Assembly (NCBI RefSeq): GCF_003287285.1
Contig: NZ_QMIG01000026.1
Span: 1-58,474 of the forward strand
DNA length: 58,474 nt
Direction of reading: 5' to 3'
Source: Phytoactinopolyspora halophila
GTDB taxonomy: Bacteria; Actinomycetota; Actinomycetes; Jiangellales; Jiangellaceae
The translations under genes were made by a program, and so were the position numbers. Of the stretch, positions 45,172 through 54,561 are shown one piece after another. Positions within the stretch are counted from its first letter, which is position 1. Every line of letters begins with the position of its first letter. The notes beneath the pieces are model-generated. The model worked only from the letters and a program-made list of their open reading frames with translations. It ran no database searches and was not told the DNA's origin.

Positions 45172-46836
45172 GTGCAGCCGTTGCCGGACGTGGAGATCGT
45201 CCGCCGCTGGTGCCGCGCTGGACTTGACGGACTGGCCGAGGCGCGTGAGGAGATCGACGCGCTCAACGTCTATCCCGTACCGGACGGCGATACCGGCACG
45301 AACCTCTTCCTCACGATGGAGGCCGCCGTCGCGGCGGCGGAGGAGTGCCCACCCGAGGCAGAGCTCGCCGACGTGGCCGATGCGATGGCGCGTGGCGCCC
45401 TGCTCGGCGCACGTGGCAACTCGGGCATCATCCTGGCGCAGATGCTGCGTGGCGTCGCCGACGTCTTGGGCGTGCGGGGCATCACGTTGGCTGATGGCAG
45501 GGCGCTGGCTGAGGCGTTGCACCATGCCGCCGAGGCGGCCTACGAGGCGGTGCACGATCCCGCCGAGGGCACCATTCTGACCGTGGCTCGTGCGGCGGGC
45601 GATGCGGCTCGCAGGCATCTCGACCAACTCGAGGGATATGGACCCCCGGAGTGGCCGCAACTCGGCCTGCCGGGCGTCGCGCTGGCCGCCGCTCGTGCCG
45701 CACGCCACGCCCTGGCCAAGACACCTGATCAGCTCGACGTGCTCCGGCAGGCTGGAGTGGTCGACGCGGGCGGGCGGGGGCTGACGGTGTTGCTCGACGC
45801 CTTCGACACGGTGCTCACCGGCCGGCGGCCGTTGCCGTCTCCTCGTCGTGTCGGTGAACATCACGTGCCGGTGCCCGTCTCCGACCTGCCGCGATCCCTA
45901 CCTCAGCCGGGCGACGAGCACGCGGCGTTCGCCTACGAGGTCATGTACCTCCTTCGCGCGCCCGACGAGACGATCCCGGGCCTGCGCGCGGAACTGGCCC
46001 GGCTCGGGGATTCGCTGGTGGTCGTGGGTGGCGCTGACGAGTGGAACGTGCACGTCCATACCGACGACGCCGGTGCTGCCGTCGAGGCCGGAGTGCGCGC
46101 TGGCCAGCCGCATCGGATCAACATCACGTACCTGGCAGCGCACGGGGGTGCCGCGAGCACCCAGGAGCCGCCGCCGGGTCGCGTCGTCGTCGCCTTCGCC
46201 GCCGGGCCGGGCCTGGCCGAACTCTTCGCTTCGGCCGGTGCGGTCGTCGCGGACACACCGGCGGGTCACCGCCCGTCGACGGCGGAGATTCTGGCGGCGG
46301 TCGGCGATGCTCCCGCCGGCGAGGTGGTTATTCTGCCCAACGAGCGCGATACCGTGCCGGTGGCCGAGGCAGCAGCTGCCGAGCTTCGAGGCCAGCATCG
46401 ACGCGTGGCCGTTATCCCCGCCATCGCACAAGTGCAGGGGCTGGCCGCGATGGCCGTGCACGAGCCGGGCAGGGCCTTCGACGCCGACATCGTGGCGATG
46501 ACGACGGCGGCCGGGCACGCGCGGCACGGCGCCGTGACGGTTGCTACCCGGGAGGCGGTGACAATGGCCGGTATCTGCCGCCCAGGCGACGTTCTGGGGG
46601 TTGTCGAGGGAGACTTCGCCGTGATCGGCTCGGACGTCCTCGACGTCGCCAAGGATGTTGTCCATCGCATGCTGTCGGCGGGAGGGGAGCTGGTCACGGT
46701 GGTCACGGGGGCGGATGCCGATCCGGATCTTGCTGCCGGCGTCGAGGAATCGGTCCGCATCAGTCACCCCGAAGTCGATACCGTCGTCTATGACGGTGGT
46801 CAGTCCCGTTACCCGCTACTTCTGGGGGTGGAGTAG
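45172..46836 (+). CDS. DAK2-domain protein (FakA/YloV-like kinase)
   Basis: A 554-residue protein. The N-terminal DhaL/DAK2 kinase domain has NVYPVPDGDTGTNLFLTMEAA with the Mg-ligand aspartates and ARGNSGIILAQMLRG. A middle domain and a C-terminal DegV/EDD-like part follow (VILPNERDTVPVAEAAAAELRGQ). Homologues in Gram-positives (FakA) phosphorylate fatty acids bound to FakB. The partner is not in the window. The GTG 45172 start follows GGGGAGG by about eight bases. It sits upstream of recG as in most Gram-positives. Confidence 0.9.
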   Translation: MQPLPDVEIVRRWCRAGLDGLAEAREEIDALNVYPVPDGDTGTNLFLTMEAAVAAAEECPPEAELADVADAMARGALLGARGNSGIILAQMLRGVADVLGVRGITLADGRALAEALHHAAEAAYEAVHDPAEGTILTVARAAGDAARRHLDQLEGYGPPEWPQLGLPGVALAAARAARHALAKTPDQLDVLRQAGVVDAGGRGLTVLLDAFDTVLTGRRPLPSPRRVGEHHVPVPVSDLPRSLPQPGDEHAAFAYEVMYLLRAPDETIPGLRAELARLGDSLVVVGGADEWNVHVHTDDAGAAVEAGVRAGQPHRINITYLAAHGGAASTQEPPPGRVVVAFAAGPGLAELFASAGAVVADTPAGHRPSTAEILAAVGDAPAGEVVILPNERDTVPVAEAAAAELRGQHRRVAVIPAIAQVQGLAAMAVHEPGRAFDADIVAMTTAAGHARHGAVTVATREAVTMAGICRPGDVLGVVEGDFAVIGSDVLDVAKDVVHRMLSAGGELVTVVTGADADPDLAAGVEESVRISHPEVDTVVYDGGQSRYPLLLGVE

Positions 46837-46964
46837 ATGCGCCGGCGTGGCGTCCGTGCCCAGGATGCGCCTGTGCGGTGTCTGTGTCGTCTGTGTCCAG
46901 GTCGCATGGCGAGCAGGCTAGCCGGATCGATGGGGCCGGCGGTGTGTCCCGGCGGAGCGGCGTG

Positions 46965-49319
46965 ATGGTCGAGCTGCATTGGGACCTCGACGTCGCGCTG
47001 GGAGACAAGACGGCCAAGACGCTGGCGAAAGAGCTCGACCTGCACACGGTGGAAGACCTGCTGCGCTACTATCCCCGCCGGTACATCGAGCGTGGTGAGC
47101 TCACCGAGCTCGACTCGCTGGAGGAGGGCGAACAGGTCACGGTGCTGGCGAAGGTCAAGGAGGTCCACAAGCGGTCGATGCGCAGCCGGCGCGGTTCGAT
47201 CGTCGAGGCAGTGGTCACTGACGGCACCGGCGAGCTGAAGCTGACGTTCTTCAACCAGCCGTGGCACGAGGAGAAGCTGCAGCCCGAGCGGCTCGGTATG
47301 TTCGCCGGGAAGGTCAGCACCTACCGGGGCGTGCGCCAGCTCGCGCATCCGGACTACAAGCTGTTCGTGGACGAGGACACCGACGTGCGCAGTGCGGCCG
47401 AGCTCTACGCCGAGGCGATCATTCCGGTGTACCGGGCAACCCAGCGGCTGGCCTCGTGGCGGATCGAGAAGTGCGTGCGCACGTTGCTCGATCAGCTGAG
47501 CGACGTGCCCGATCCGGTTCCTGACGACGTCTTGCGCCGGCACCGCATGCCGGGTCTGGCCGAGACGTTCCACGCCGTTCACCGGCCTGCGGATCGGCAG
47601 CGGCTGTGGCAGGCACAGGCCCGGCTGCGATTCGAAGAGGCGTTCGTCTTGCAGACCGAGCTCGCTCGGCGGCGCGCCTCGACGGCGGCGCTGCCGGCCA
47701 CGCCGCGCCGGAGCGCCAGCGGCGGCGTGCTGGAGGCGCTGGACGCGCAGCTGCCGTTCGAGTTGACCCGGGGCCAGCGCCAGGTGGGCGACATGATCGC
47801 TGCCGATCTCGGTCAAGAACATCCGATGCATCGATTGCTGCAAGGCGAGGTCGGTGCGGGGAAGACCGTCGTCGCCCTGCGCGCGATGCTCGCCGTGGTG
47901 GACTCCGGAGGCCAGGCCGCACTGCTCGCGCCCACGGAGGTGCTCGCCCAGCAGCACTACCACTCGCTGATGGAGTTGCTGGGACCGCTGGGCCAGCGCG
48001 GCATGCTGGGCGGGCTGGACATCGGCACCCGGGTCGCTCTGGTGACCGGCTCCATGGGTGCGGCCGCGCGCAAGGAGGCGCTGCTGGACATCGGGGTCGG
48101 CGACGCCGGGATCGTCGTCGGCACGCACGCCCTGCTGGAAGAGCAGGTTCAGTTCTTCGACCTCGGTCTGGTGGTCATCGACGAGCAGCACCGTTTCGGT
48201 GTCGAGCAGCGTGCTGCGCTGACCGCGAAGAGCCGTGACGAGACGCGCCCGCACGTCCTGGTGATGACGGCCACACCGATCCCGCGGACGGTGGCGATGA
48301 CTGTCTTCGGTGACCTGGAGATCTCCACCCTGTCCGAGATCCCGGCAGGGCGGGCGGATGTCGCGACGCACGTCGTGCCGGTGCAGGAGAAGCCGCACTA
48401 TCTCGAGCGAGCGTGGCAGCGCGTGCGCGAGGAGGCCGAGGCCGGGCGCGGGGTGTACATCGTGTGCCCGCGGATCGGGGGCGACGTCGCCGACGACGCG
48501 GACGGGGGAGGTGGCACCGGCGGCGACATCGACGACGATGCGGTCCCGGCAGCGAGCGCCGGTGATCCGGACGATGATCTGAGCGACACCGCCCACACCG
48601 CCGGCACGGGTGGCAGTGCCGGCACCGGTGGCACGGGTGGCAGTGCCGGCACCGCCGGCCATGTTCCTGGGGACGCCTCCAGTGGGGGCGAGTCGGGTTC
48701 GGGTCGCCAGCCGATCGCCGTTCTCGAGCTCGCGGAGATGCTGCGCGAGGGCCCGCTGGAGGGTATCGAGGTCGAGGTGTTGCACGGGCGGCTGGGACCC
48801 GAGGCGAAGGAGGCAGCGATGCGCCGCTTCGCCAGCGGCACGAGGCCGGTCCTGGTGGCCACGACGGTCGTCGAAGTCGGCGTCGACGTGCCCACCGCGT
48901 CGACCATGGTGATCATGGATGCCGACCGGTTCGGGGTATCCCAGCTCCATCAGTTGCGTGGCCGGATCGGTCGGGGCAGTGTTCCCGGTCTGTGCTTGCT
49001 CGTCACGGACTCGCCGGCTGGAACGCCTGCCCGGGAACGGCTCGACGCCGTCGCGGCGAGCCGCAACGGGTTCGAACTTGCCAGGGTCGATCTTGAACAG
49101 CGCCGCGAGGGCGACGTCCTCGGTGCCACCCAGTCCGGCCGGCGTTCGAGCCTGAAGTTTCTCCGGGTGATTCGCGACGAGGACGTGATCCGCGAGGCCC
49201 GGGAGGATGCGGTCACAGTCGTGTCGTCGGATCCCGAGCTGCGTGAGCACCCGGAGCTGGACAGGGCCATCAGCGCATTCCTGGCCAGCCAGGACGACGA
49301 TTACATGGACAAGGCGTGA
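46965..49319 (+). CDS. recG: ATP-dependent DNA helicase RecG
   Basis: A 784-residue branch-migration helicase for stalled forks and Holliday junctions. An N-terminal wedge/OB domain (LLRYYPRRYIERGELTEL) precedes Walker A GEVGAGKTVVALR (about 294) and the DEQH box VIDEQHRFGVEQR (about 405). Motif III is MTATPIPRT, and the C-terminal helicase motifs are VEVGVDVPTASTMVIMDADRFGVSQLHQLRGRIGRG. Between VCPRIGGD and PIAVLELAEML is an insertion of about 75 residues rich in Gly/Asp/Ala, with a 27-bp DNA tandem repeat (48603-48656). ATG 46965 follows GGAG by seven bases. Confidence 0.95.
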   Translation: MVELHWDLDVALGDKTAKTLAKELDLHTVEDLLRYYPRRYIERGELTELDSLEEGEQVTVLAKVKEVHKRSMRSRRGSIVEAVVTDGTGELKLTFFNQPWHEEKLQPERLGMFAGKVSTYRGVRQLAHPDYKLFVDEDTDVRSAAELYAEAIIPVYRATQRLASWRIEKCVRTLLDQLSDVPDPVPDDVLRRHRMPGLAETFHAVHRPADRQRLWQAQARLRFEEAFVLQTELARRRASTAALPATPRRSASGGVLEALDAQLPFELTRGQRQVGDMIAADLGQEHPMHRLLQGEVGAGKTVVALRAMLAVVDSGGQAALLAPTEVLAQQHYHSLMELLGPLGQRGMLGGLDIGTRVALVTGSMGAAARKEALLDIGVGDAGIVVGTHALLEEQVQFFDLGLVVIDEQHRFGVEQRAALTAKSRDETRPHVLVMTATPIPRTVAMTVFGDLEISTLSEIPAGRADVATHVVPVQEKPHYLERAWQRVREEAEAGRGVYIVCPRIGGDVADDADGGGGTGGDIDDDAVPAASAGDPDDDLSDTAHTAGTGGSAGTGGTGGSAGTAGHVPGDASSGGESGSGRQPIAVLELAEMLREGPLEGIEVEVLHGRLGPEAKEAAMRRFASGTRPVLVATTVVEVGVDVPTASTMVIMDADRFGVSQLHQLRGRIGRGSVPGLCLLVTDSPAGTPARERLDAVAASRNGFELARVDLEQRREGDVLGATQSGRRSSLKFLRVIRDEDVIREAREDAVTVVSSDPELREHPELDRAISAFLASQDDDYMDKA

Positions 49320-50002
49320 CCCGGATCGTCGGAGGTAGTGCGCGCGGGCGGCGGTTGCGGGTGCCGTCGGGCAGCATCACGCGCCCCATGACGGATCGCG
49401 TCCGCGAAGCGATGTTCTCGTCGCTTGAGTCGATGTTCGGTGGTCTCGAAGGTCTGCACATCTTGGATCTGTACGCGGGCAGTGGCGCGATCGGCCTCGA
49501 GGGCCTGTCCCGGGGCGCGGCGCGCGCGACGCTCGTCGAGTCCGACGCCGGGGTGGTACGGACCATTCGGTCCAATGCTCAGGCGCTCGGCCTCCCGGGT
49601 GCCACGGTGGTGCATGGCGCGGCCGAGCGGGTACTCGTGCCAGATACGAGATCAGCGGCGAAACCGGATGCGAGACCGGATGGGGGTCGCGAGGCCAGGC
49701 ACGCCGATGGTGACCCCGCGTCCTCCGGGAGACGCGGCGGTGTCGAGGTGTACCGGGGACGCATGCCCGACCTTCGCTACGACCTCGTGGTGGCGGACCC
49801 GCCGTACGCGCTGGACTCCGAGATCTTGGACACGGTACTGGCCCACCTGGCATCGAGATGGCTGGCACCGGATGCCGTCGTCGTGGTCGAACGCCGGCAG
49901 CGCAGCGCGCCCGTTCGCTGGCCCACCGGGCTCACCGAGTTGCGCGAACGCGCGTATGGCGAGACCGTGCTCTGGTACGGTCACTCGGCTGGTACACAGT
50001 GA
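49316..50002 (+). CDS. rsmD: 16S rRNA (guanine(966)-N(2))-methyltransferase
   Basis: A 228-residue Class I methyltransferase. MTRIVGGSARGRRLRVPSG and TDRVREAMFSSL are family signatures. The SAM site is in LDLYAGSGAIGLEGLSRGA, and the catalytic motif IV is VADPPYAL. An insertion of 35-40 residues (PDTRSAAKPDARPDGGREAR onward) lies between the SAM domain strands before MPDLRYDLVVADPPY. The GTG start overlaps the recG stop by four bases. Confidence 0.93.
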   Translation: MTRIVGGSARGRRLRVPSGSITRPMTDRVREAMFSSLESMFGGLEGLHILDLYAGSGAIGLEGLSRGAARATLVESDAGVVRTIRSNAQALGLPGATVVHGAAERVLVPDTRSAAKPDARPDGGREARHADGDPASSGRRGGVEVYRGRMPDLRYDLVVADPPYALDSEILDTVLAHLASRWLAPDAVVVVERRQRSAPVRWPTGLTELRERAYGETVLWYGHSAGTQ

Positions 50003-50021
50003 CGAGCGTTGAGGAGGCACG

Positions 50022-50516
50022 GTGCGGCGGTGCGTCTGTCCAGGATCGTTCGATCCGGTGACGAACGGGCATCTGGATGTGATCGAGCGAGCGGCCGGCC
50101 TGTTCGACGAGGTCGTCGTCGGAGTGCTCACGAATGTGTCGAAGAAGGGGCTCTTCACGTACGAGGAGCGGGTCGGCATGCTTCAGGAGGTCTGCGGCCA
50201 CCTGCCACAGGTGCGGATCGAGGGGTTTCACGGACTGCTGGTGGACTTCGCCCGGAGCAATGACATCCCGGTGGTGGTCAAAGGACTGCGCGCCATGACC
50301 GACTTCGACTACGAGCTGTCGATGGCGCAGATGAACCACCGGCTGACCGGATTGGAGACGTTCTTCGTGGCCACCAACCCGGAGTACTCGTACCTGTCGT
50401 CCAGCCTCGTCAAGGAAGTGGCGTCTTATGGCGGCGATGTCACGGGTTTGGTGCCTAAGGTGGTCCTGGAGCGGCTGGATCGCCGGTACGGTGAAGGTAC
50501 GTCCGTTGACCGCTGA
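50022..50516 (+). CDS. coaD: Phosphopantetheine adenylyltransferase
   Basis: A 164-residue enzyme of CoA biosynthesis transferring AMP to 4'-phosphopantetheine. The HxGH-type motif is in CPGSFDPVTNGHLDVIERA, and the C-terminal YSYLSSSLVKEVASYGGDVTGLVP is diagnostic. The GTG start is preceded by GAGGAGGCACG. Confidence 0.96.
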   Translation: MRRCVCPGSFDPVTNGHLDVIERAAGLFDEVVVGVLTNVSKKGLFTYEERVGMLQEVCGHLPQVRIEGFHGLLVDFARSNDIPVVVKGLRAMTDFDYELSMAQMNHRLTGLETFFVATNPEYSYLSSSLVKEVASYGGDVTGLVPKVVLERLDRRYGEGTSVDR

Positions 50517-50588
50517 CGTCGCGCGTCCAGCACGTCTCCTGGGTACGTCTCGCGGGACGGACCGGCAGGACGACAAGGGGGATTGGTC

Positions 50589-51242
50589 GTGGAGATCCAC
50601 AGAAAGCTTGACGAGCTGACCGACATGGTCGAGTCCGCACGGACGATGCCGATGTCGTCGTCGGCGATCATCAATAAAACCGAGATCCTGGCCATGATCA
50701 GCCAGGTGCGTGACATGTTGCCAGAGAGCCTGGCGGCGGCGGACACGGTGATCGCGCAGCGTGAAGAGCTTCTGGAAGAAGCGCGCGCGAACGCGTCGAA
50801 GATCATCAACGATGCGAAGATCGAGCAGGCGACGCTGGTGGGTGACCACACGATTCTCGTGGAAGCCCGGCGCGAGCGTGGCCGCACTCTGGAGAAGATG
50901 CGGCAAGAGATCGAAGCCATGCGGGCCGCGCTCGACGATCACGTCGACGCCAAACTGGCCAACGTGGAGGTGGTCGCCTCCCGGATCGTCGACACCGTCC
51001 GCGAGGGCCGCGACCAGTTGCGCCAGTCGTCGCCCTATCAGGAACTCGCTGCCGGAGCCGGCCTGATGGACGATGGCGATCTTCCGGACGAGCTTTCGGG
51101 TGGTTTCCCCGGGGATTATCCGGGTGGCTTCCCCGACGAGGGGGAGCCCGCATCGGCGGGCGACAGCAGCGACGATGCGGCCGAGTTGGCGCAGCCGAAG
51201 CCGTCTAGTAACCTAGATGACGGCCTCCCGCCGAGGTCTTGA
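50589..51242 (+). CDS. sepIVA: SepIVA-like DivIVA-type coiled-coil protein
   Basis: A 217-residue coiled-coil protein. The N-terminal KLDELTDMVESARTMPMSSSAIINKTEIL motif is followed by a long helix (LEEARANASKIINDAKIEQA through EMRAALDDHVDAKLANVE). The C-terminal tail is Gly/Pro/Asp-rich with a GGFPGDYPGGFPDE duplication. Position and N-terminus match mycobacterial SepIVA, an essential septation and cell-elongation factor. GTG 50589 follows GGGGG by seven bases; TTG 50583 is the alternative. Its 3' end overlaps the next gene by 26 bp. Confidence 0.85.
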   Translation: MEIHRKLDELTDMVESARTMPMSSSAIINKTEILAMISQVRDMLPESLAAADTVIAQREELLEEARANASKIINDAKIEQATLVGDHTILVEARRERGRTLEKMRQEIEAMRAALDDHVDAKLANVEVVASRIVDTVREGRDQLRQSSPYQELAAGAGLMDDGDLPDELSGGFPGDYPGGFPDEGEPASAGDSSDDAAELAQPKPSSNLDDGLPPRS

Positions 51243-51870
51243 TGAGCTTGTCCACACTGCACGAGAGTTGATACCGCTGAACGTCCTCGATCCGCGAGCA
51301 CCGTTCGTGCTCGACGTCCGTGAACTCGGGCGCCGACCCGGATCGATGCAGCATAAGACTCTCGTGGTGCATGCGCCAGCTGATCTGGGCATCGGCGGCG
51401 TGGTGGAGGTGCCCGAAGGGTCCGACATCGGGTTGACCATCCGGCTCGAGTCGGTCATGGAGGGCGTGCTCGTCTCGGGTGAAGCGCGTGCACTGATCTC
51501 CGGAGAGTGTGCACGATGCCTCGACCCGTTCGACGACCAGCTGGCCGTCGAATGGCAAGAGCTGTATGCCTACCCGGAAGGCGAAACCGACACCGAGTCC
51601 GAGGCCGACGAGGACGGTCTGAGCGTCCAGGACGACATGATCGACCTTGAGCAGCCGGTGCGTGACGCGCTCGTATTGGCGTTGCCACTGGCACCGACCT
51701 GTCGGGACGATTGTCCGGGGCTGTGCTCGCAATGCGGGGCACGGCTCGAGGACGATCCGTCCCACCGTCATGAATACACTGACCCGCGGTGGGCAGCTCT
51801 GGCCGAGTTGCTGACCAATGAAACGAACGAGTCCGGCTCCTCAGGGGCCGGCCCGACGGAGGAGATGTAG
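51217..51870 (+). CDS. YceD/DUF177-family protein
   Basis: A 217-residue protein of the DUF177 family, whose members are linked with 23S rRNA and ribosomal protein L32 maturation and are almost always encoded upstream of rpmF. Features are VSGEARALISGECARCLDPF and a C-terminal CRDDCPGLCSQCGARL Zn-ribbon-like motif. It overlaps the sepIVA-like gene and is followed after 2 bp by rpmF. Confidence 0.9.
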   Translation: MTASRRGLDELVHTARELIPLNVLDPRAPFVLDVRELGRRPGSMQHKTLVVHAPADLGIGGVVEVPEGSDIGLTIRLESVMEGVLVSGEARALISGECARCLDPFDDQLAVEWQELYAYPEGETDTESEADEDGLSVQDDMIDLEQPVRDALVLALPLAPTCRDDCPGLCSQCGARLEDDPSHRHEYTDPRWAALAELLTNETNESGSSGAGPTEEM

Positions 51871-51872
51871 CC

Positions 51873-52076
51873 GTGGCCGTCCCCAAGCAGAAGAAGTCCC
51901 GCAGCAACACCCGGCATCGGCGTGCGCAGTGGAAGATGAAGCTGCCACAGTTGCAGCGGCGTACCGTCAACGGGAAGACGACGTGGGTCGTGCCGCACCG
52001 TGCCCACGTCGTGGAGGATTCTCAGGGCACGCCGTTGTACCGGGAGTACAACGGCCGGCAGGTGGGTGACGCCTGA
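51873..52076 (+). CDS. rpmF: 50S ribosomal protein L32
   Basis: A 67-residue L32 (MAVPKQKKSRSNTRHRRAQW onward). It has no cysteine, so it is the zinc-independent C- type, in contrast to the zinc-ribbon L28 in this window. GGAGATGTAGCC precedes the start. Confidence 0.96.
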   Translation: MAVPKQKKSRSNTRHRRAQWKMKLPQLQRRTVNGKTTWVVPHRAHVVEDSQGTPLYREYNGRQVGDA

Positions 52077-52088
52077 TCGGATCACGCG

Positions 52089-52961
52089 ATGTCCGCTGAG
52101 CCGAAGGAGTTATCCGAGCTCCAAGCCCGTCTCGGCGTGCCGGTGGATGATCAGATCCTCGAGCAGGCGCTGACCCACCGGTCATACGCGTATGAGCACG
52201 GCGGGCTCCCGACCAATGAGCGTCTGGAGTTCTTGGGAGACGCCGTCCTCGGCTTGGTGGTCACCGATTCGCTGTATCGGCGTCATCCCGATCTTTCCGA
52301 GGGGCAGCTGGCGAAGCTGCGTGCCGCCGTGGTGAACATGCGTGCGCTGGCCGATGTCGGCCGGTCGCTGAACCTGGGTGCCTTCCTGAAGCTGGGGCGT
52401 GGCGAGGAATCGACAGGTGGCCGCGACAAGGCATCCATCCTCGCGGACACCATCGAGGCGTTGATCGGTGCCGTGTACGTTGATCGCGGTATCGACGTGG
52501 CCACCGACCTGGTGCACCGGCTCGTGGACGATTTGATCGACATGTCGGCCACGCTCGGAGCGGGGCTCGACTGGAAGACATCGCTCCAGGAGTTCACGTC
52601 GCGGCACTCGCTCGGCGTGCCCGAGTATCACGTCAGCGAAGAGGGACCCGACCACGAGAAGACGTTCACCGCGCAGGTGATCTTGCGTGACGAGGTTTAC
52701 GGCACCGGGCAGGGCCGGAGCAAGAAGGAAGCCGAGGCCAACGCCGCGGAGCTCGCCTGGAGTGCGCTCAACGAGAAGTTGGGCGATGCGATGATCGACG
52801 AGGTAGCGGCCGAGCACGAAGGCGCGTCCAATGGCGACGGTGCGGGAACCGGCGCGGACGGTGTCGATGGCACGGAGGTCCGCACGGATCGTGCTGATGG
52901 CACGGGGGTTGGCGCGGACGGCGCCGACCACTCGGCTGACGCCTCGACCCGCCGTGCCTGA
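52089..52961 (+). CDS. rnc: Ribonuclease III
   Basis: A 290-residue dsRNA endonuclease. The catalytic signature is [16 protein letters not shown], the second acidic site is [17 protein letters not shown], and the dsRNA-binding domain runs from DWKTSLQEF to [16 protein letters not shown]. About 60 extra residues rich in Gly/Ala/Asp (repeated TGVGADG-like units) extend the C-terminus. The gene end overlaps mutM by eight bases. Confidence 0.95.
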   Translation: MSAEPKELSELQARLGVPVDDQILEQALTHRSYAYEHGGLPTNERLEFLGDAVLGLVVTDSLYRRHPDLSEGQLAKLRAAVVNMRALADVGRSLNLGAFLKLGRGEESTGGRDKASILADTIEALIGAVYVDRGIDVATDLVHRLVDDLIDMSATLGAGLDWKTSLQEFTSRHSLGVPEYHVSEEGPDHEKTFTAQVILRDEVYGTGQGRSKKEAEANAAELAWSALNEKLGDAMIDEVAAEHEGASNGDGAGTGADGVDGTEVRTDRADGTGVGADGADHSADASTRRA

Positions 52962-53826
52962 GCTTCCCGAGGTCGAGGTCGTGCGCCTCGGCCTCCAGGC
53001 GCACGTCGCCGGGCGGCGCATCGCCCGCGTGGAGGTGCTGCACCCACGTTCGGTTCGCCGTCACGGTGACGGAGCGGCCGATTTCGCGCACTCGCTGGCC
53101 GGCGCGCGTCTGGGGCCGCCGGGGCGGCGAGGAAAGTACCTGTGGCTGCCGGTGGAGGATGGTGGGGCCGCTGCGGACCGGGCGATTCTGGGGCATCTGG
53201 GAATGAGCGGACAGTTGCTGCTGCAACCGCCCTCGGTGGCCGACGAGCCGCATCTGCGCATCCGTTTCATCTTCGACGACGCCGGACCCCAGCTGCGCTT
53301 CGTCGACCAGCGTACGTTCGGCGGTCTTGCGGTGGCGCCCGTGGACGAGACGGGCCTGCCCGCGGAGATCGCGCACATCGCGCCCGATCCGCTGGACCCC
53401 GCCTTCGACCTCGACACGTTCACTGCCCGGGTGCGCCGGAAGAAGACTGCTGTGAAGCGGGCCTTGCTGGACCAGTCGCTCATCTCCGGGATCGGCAACA
53501 TCTACGCTGACGAGGCCCTGTGGCGGGCGCGCCTGCACTACGCCAGGCCGACGGAGACGTTACGGCGCGCCGAGGTGGCCCGGCTGGTGCAGGCTGTCGG
53601 CGACGTGATGCGGGCGGCGCTGGTCGAGGGTGGCACGTCGTTCGACCGGCTGTATGTCAACGTGAATGGCGACAGCGGATACTTCGAGCGCTCCCTGCGG
53701 GTTTACGGCCGTGGCGGAGAGCCATGCGCGCGCTGTGACACGCCGATCCGGCGGGATCCGTTCATGAATCGCTCTTCTTATACGTGTCCCGCCTGCCAGC
53801 CGCGTCCGCGCCGGGCACGCTGGTGA
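52954..53826 (+). CDS. mutM: Formamidopyrimidine-DNA glycosylase
   Basis: A 290-residue Fpg/MutM glycosylase for oxidised purines. After Met removal it starts PELPEVEVV, with catalytic Pro2 and Glu3. The H2TH region is in [20 protein letters not shown]. The zinc finger C-x2-C...C-x2-C (CARCDTP, CPACQP) closes the protein. GTG 52954 is required to place Pro at position 2. It overlaps rnc by eight bases. Confidence 0.96.
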   Translation: MPELPEVEVVRLGLQAHVAGRRIARVEVLHPRSVRRHGDGAADFAHSLAGARLGPPGRRGKYLWLPVEDGGAAADRAILGHLGMSGQLLLQPPSVADEPHLRIRFIFDDAGPQLRFVDQRTFGGLAVAPVDETGLPAEIAHIAPDPLDPAFDLDTFTARVRRKKTAVKRALLDQSLISGIGNIYADEALWRARLHYARPTETLRRAEVARLVQAVGDVMRAALVEGGTSFDRLYVNVNGDSGYFERSLRVYGRGGEPCARCDTPIRRDPFMNRSSYTCPACQPRPRRARW

Positions 53827-54089
53827 TGAGCTGGTGGCGAGCCTGGTGACCTCGGGGGGCTGAATCCGGCCGGAGGCCCGGCGTGCCCTCCTGGTCGAGG
53901 TGCGTGGCCAAGGTTGAGTCCCGTCGTATCCAGTCTCAGCTTGACCGCGGGCATGCCAGGATGCCATCCTAGAAATGTAGCTGCGGAAGGCGTATGCCTG
54001 TCGTCAACTTCATGTTGGCTGTGCAATTGTGCGCGCCCGTAGCGGTCCTGAATTATTTTTCGAGAATCAGCCTGTGGAGGGCACCAGCG
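53827..54089. other. Intergenic region before small coiled-coil gene
   Basis: In 263 bp I see no gene. A comparatively AT-rich patch at about 54045-54065 (TGAATTATTTTTCGAG) probably marks the promoter of the small gene at 54090, with GGAGGGC serving as its ribosome site. Confidence 0.5.
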
Positions 54090-54293
54090 ATGGCAAAGGC
54101 GCTGTTCGGTCACGTAGGGGGCCCGGATCCAAGGCTCGTCACCGAGGTACAGAGACTCCGTCGTCGAGTCAGCGACCTCGAGGCCGAAATCACACGGCTC
54201 CAGGCGGCGAACGATGACCTCGCCCAGGCCGCGCTCGAGCACGAGACCATGGTCCTTGACGAGTCGCAGGACCGTCAGCCCGCGTTGACATGA
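54090..54293 (+). CDS. Small conserved actinobacterial coiled-coil protein
   Basis: A 67-residue protein, MAKALFGHVGGPDPRLVTEV followed by a heptad-like helix (RLRRRVSDLEAEITRLQAAN) and an acidic C-terminus. Proteins with this MAKALxGHVGG-DPR start are, from memory, common in actinomycetes and of unknown function. GGAGGGC lies seven bases upstream of ATG 54090. It has its own promoter-like region and strong terminator, suggesting independent, abundant expression. Confidence 0.8.
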   Translation: MAKALFGHVGGPDPRLVTEVQRLRRRVSDLEAEITRLQAANDDLAQAALEHETMVLDESQDRQPALT

Positions 54294-54298
54294 GGAAG

Positions 54299-54332
54299 GT
54301 CCGGCAGCATTGCTGCCGGACTTTTCTTTTTT
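54299..54332 (+). terminator. Rho-independent terminator
   Basis: A 10-bp perfect stem, GTCCGGCAGC/GCTGCCGGAC (54299-54321) with an ATT loop, is followed directly by TTTTCTTTTTT. This is the only textbook intrinsic terminator in the window, ending the small coiled-coil gene five bases after its stop. Confidence 0.95.
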
Positions 54333-54561
54333 GTCCCTGAGGTGGCACTGGCCAACCCGGGGCAGTCCGGCTCGTAGCCGACGCGGCCACGAGGCGGGTC
54401 GGCTTGTATTCAACACGTCCGGGCCCAGGTTCGTGGTTCGTCACGGCGCGGCGTCGCTCACGATGCCCGGATGAACCAGTAGTCTCGTAGTGTCACGGTT
54501 GCCGTTCCGTGTCATACTCGAATGCTGCTCGTGCGGGGGCGCGGCGAGAGAGAGTCATCCG

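Noticed and set aside
46809-49250. 813-residue minus-strand frame opposite recG
   Set aside because: recG is unmistakable. The reverse frame lacks any family signature.
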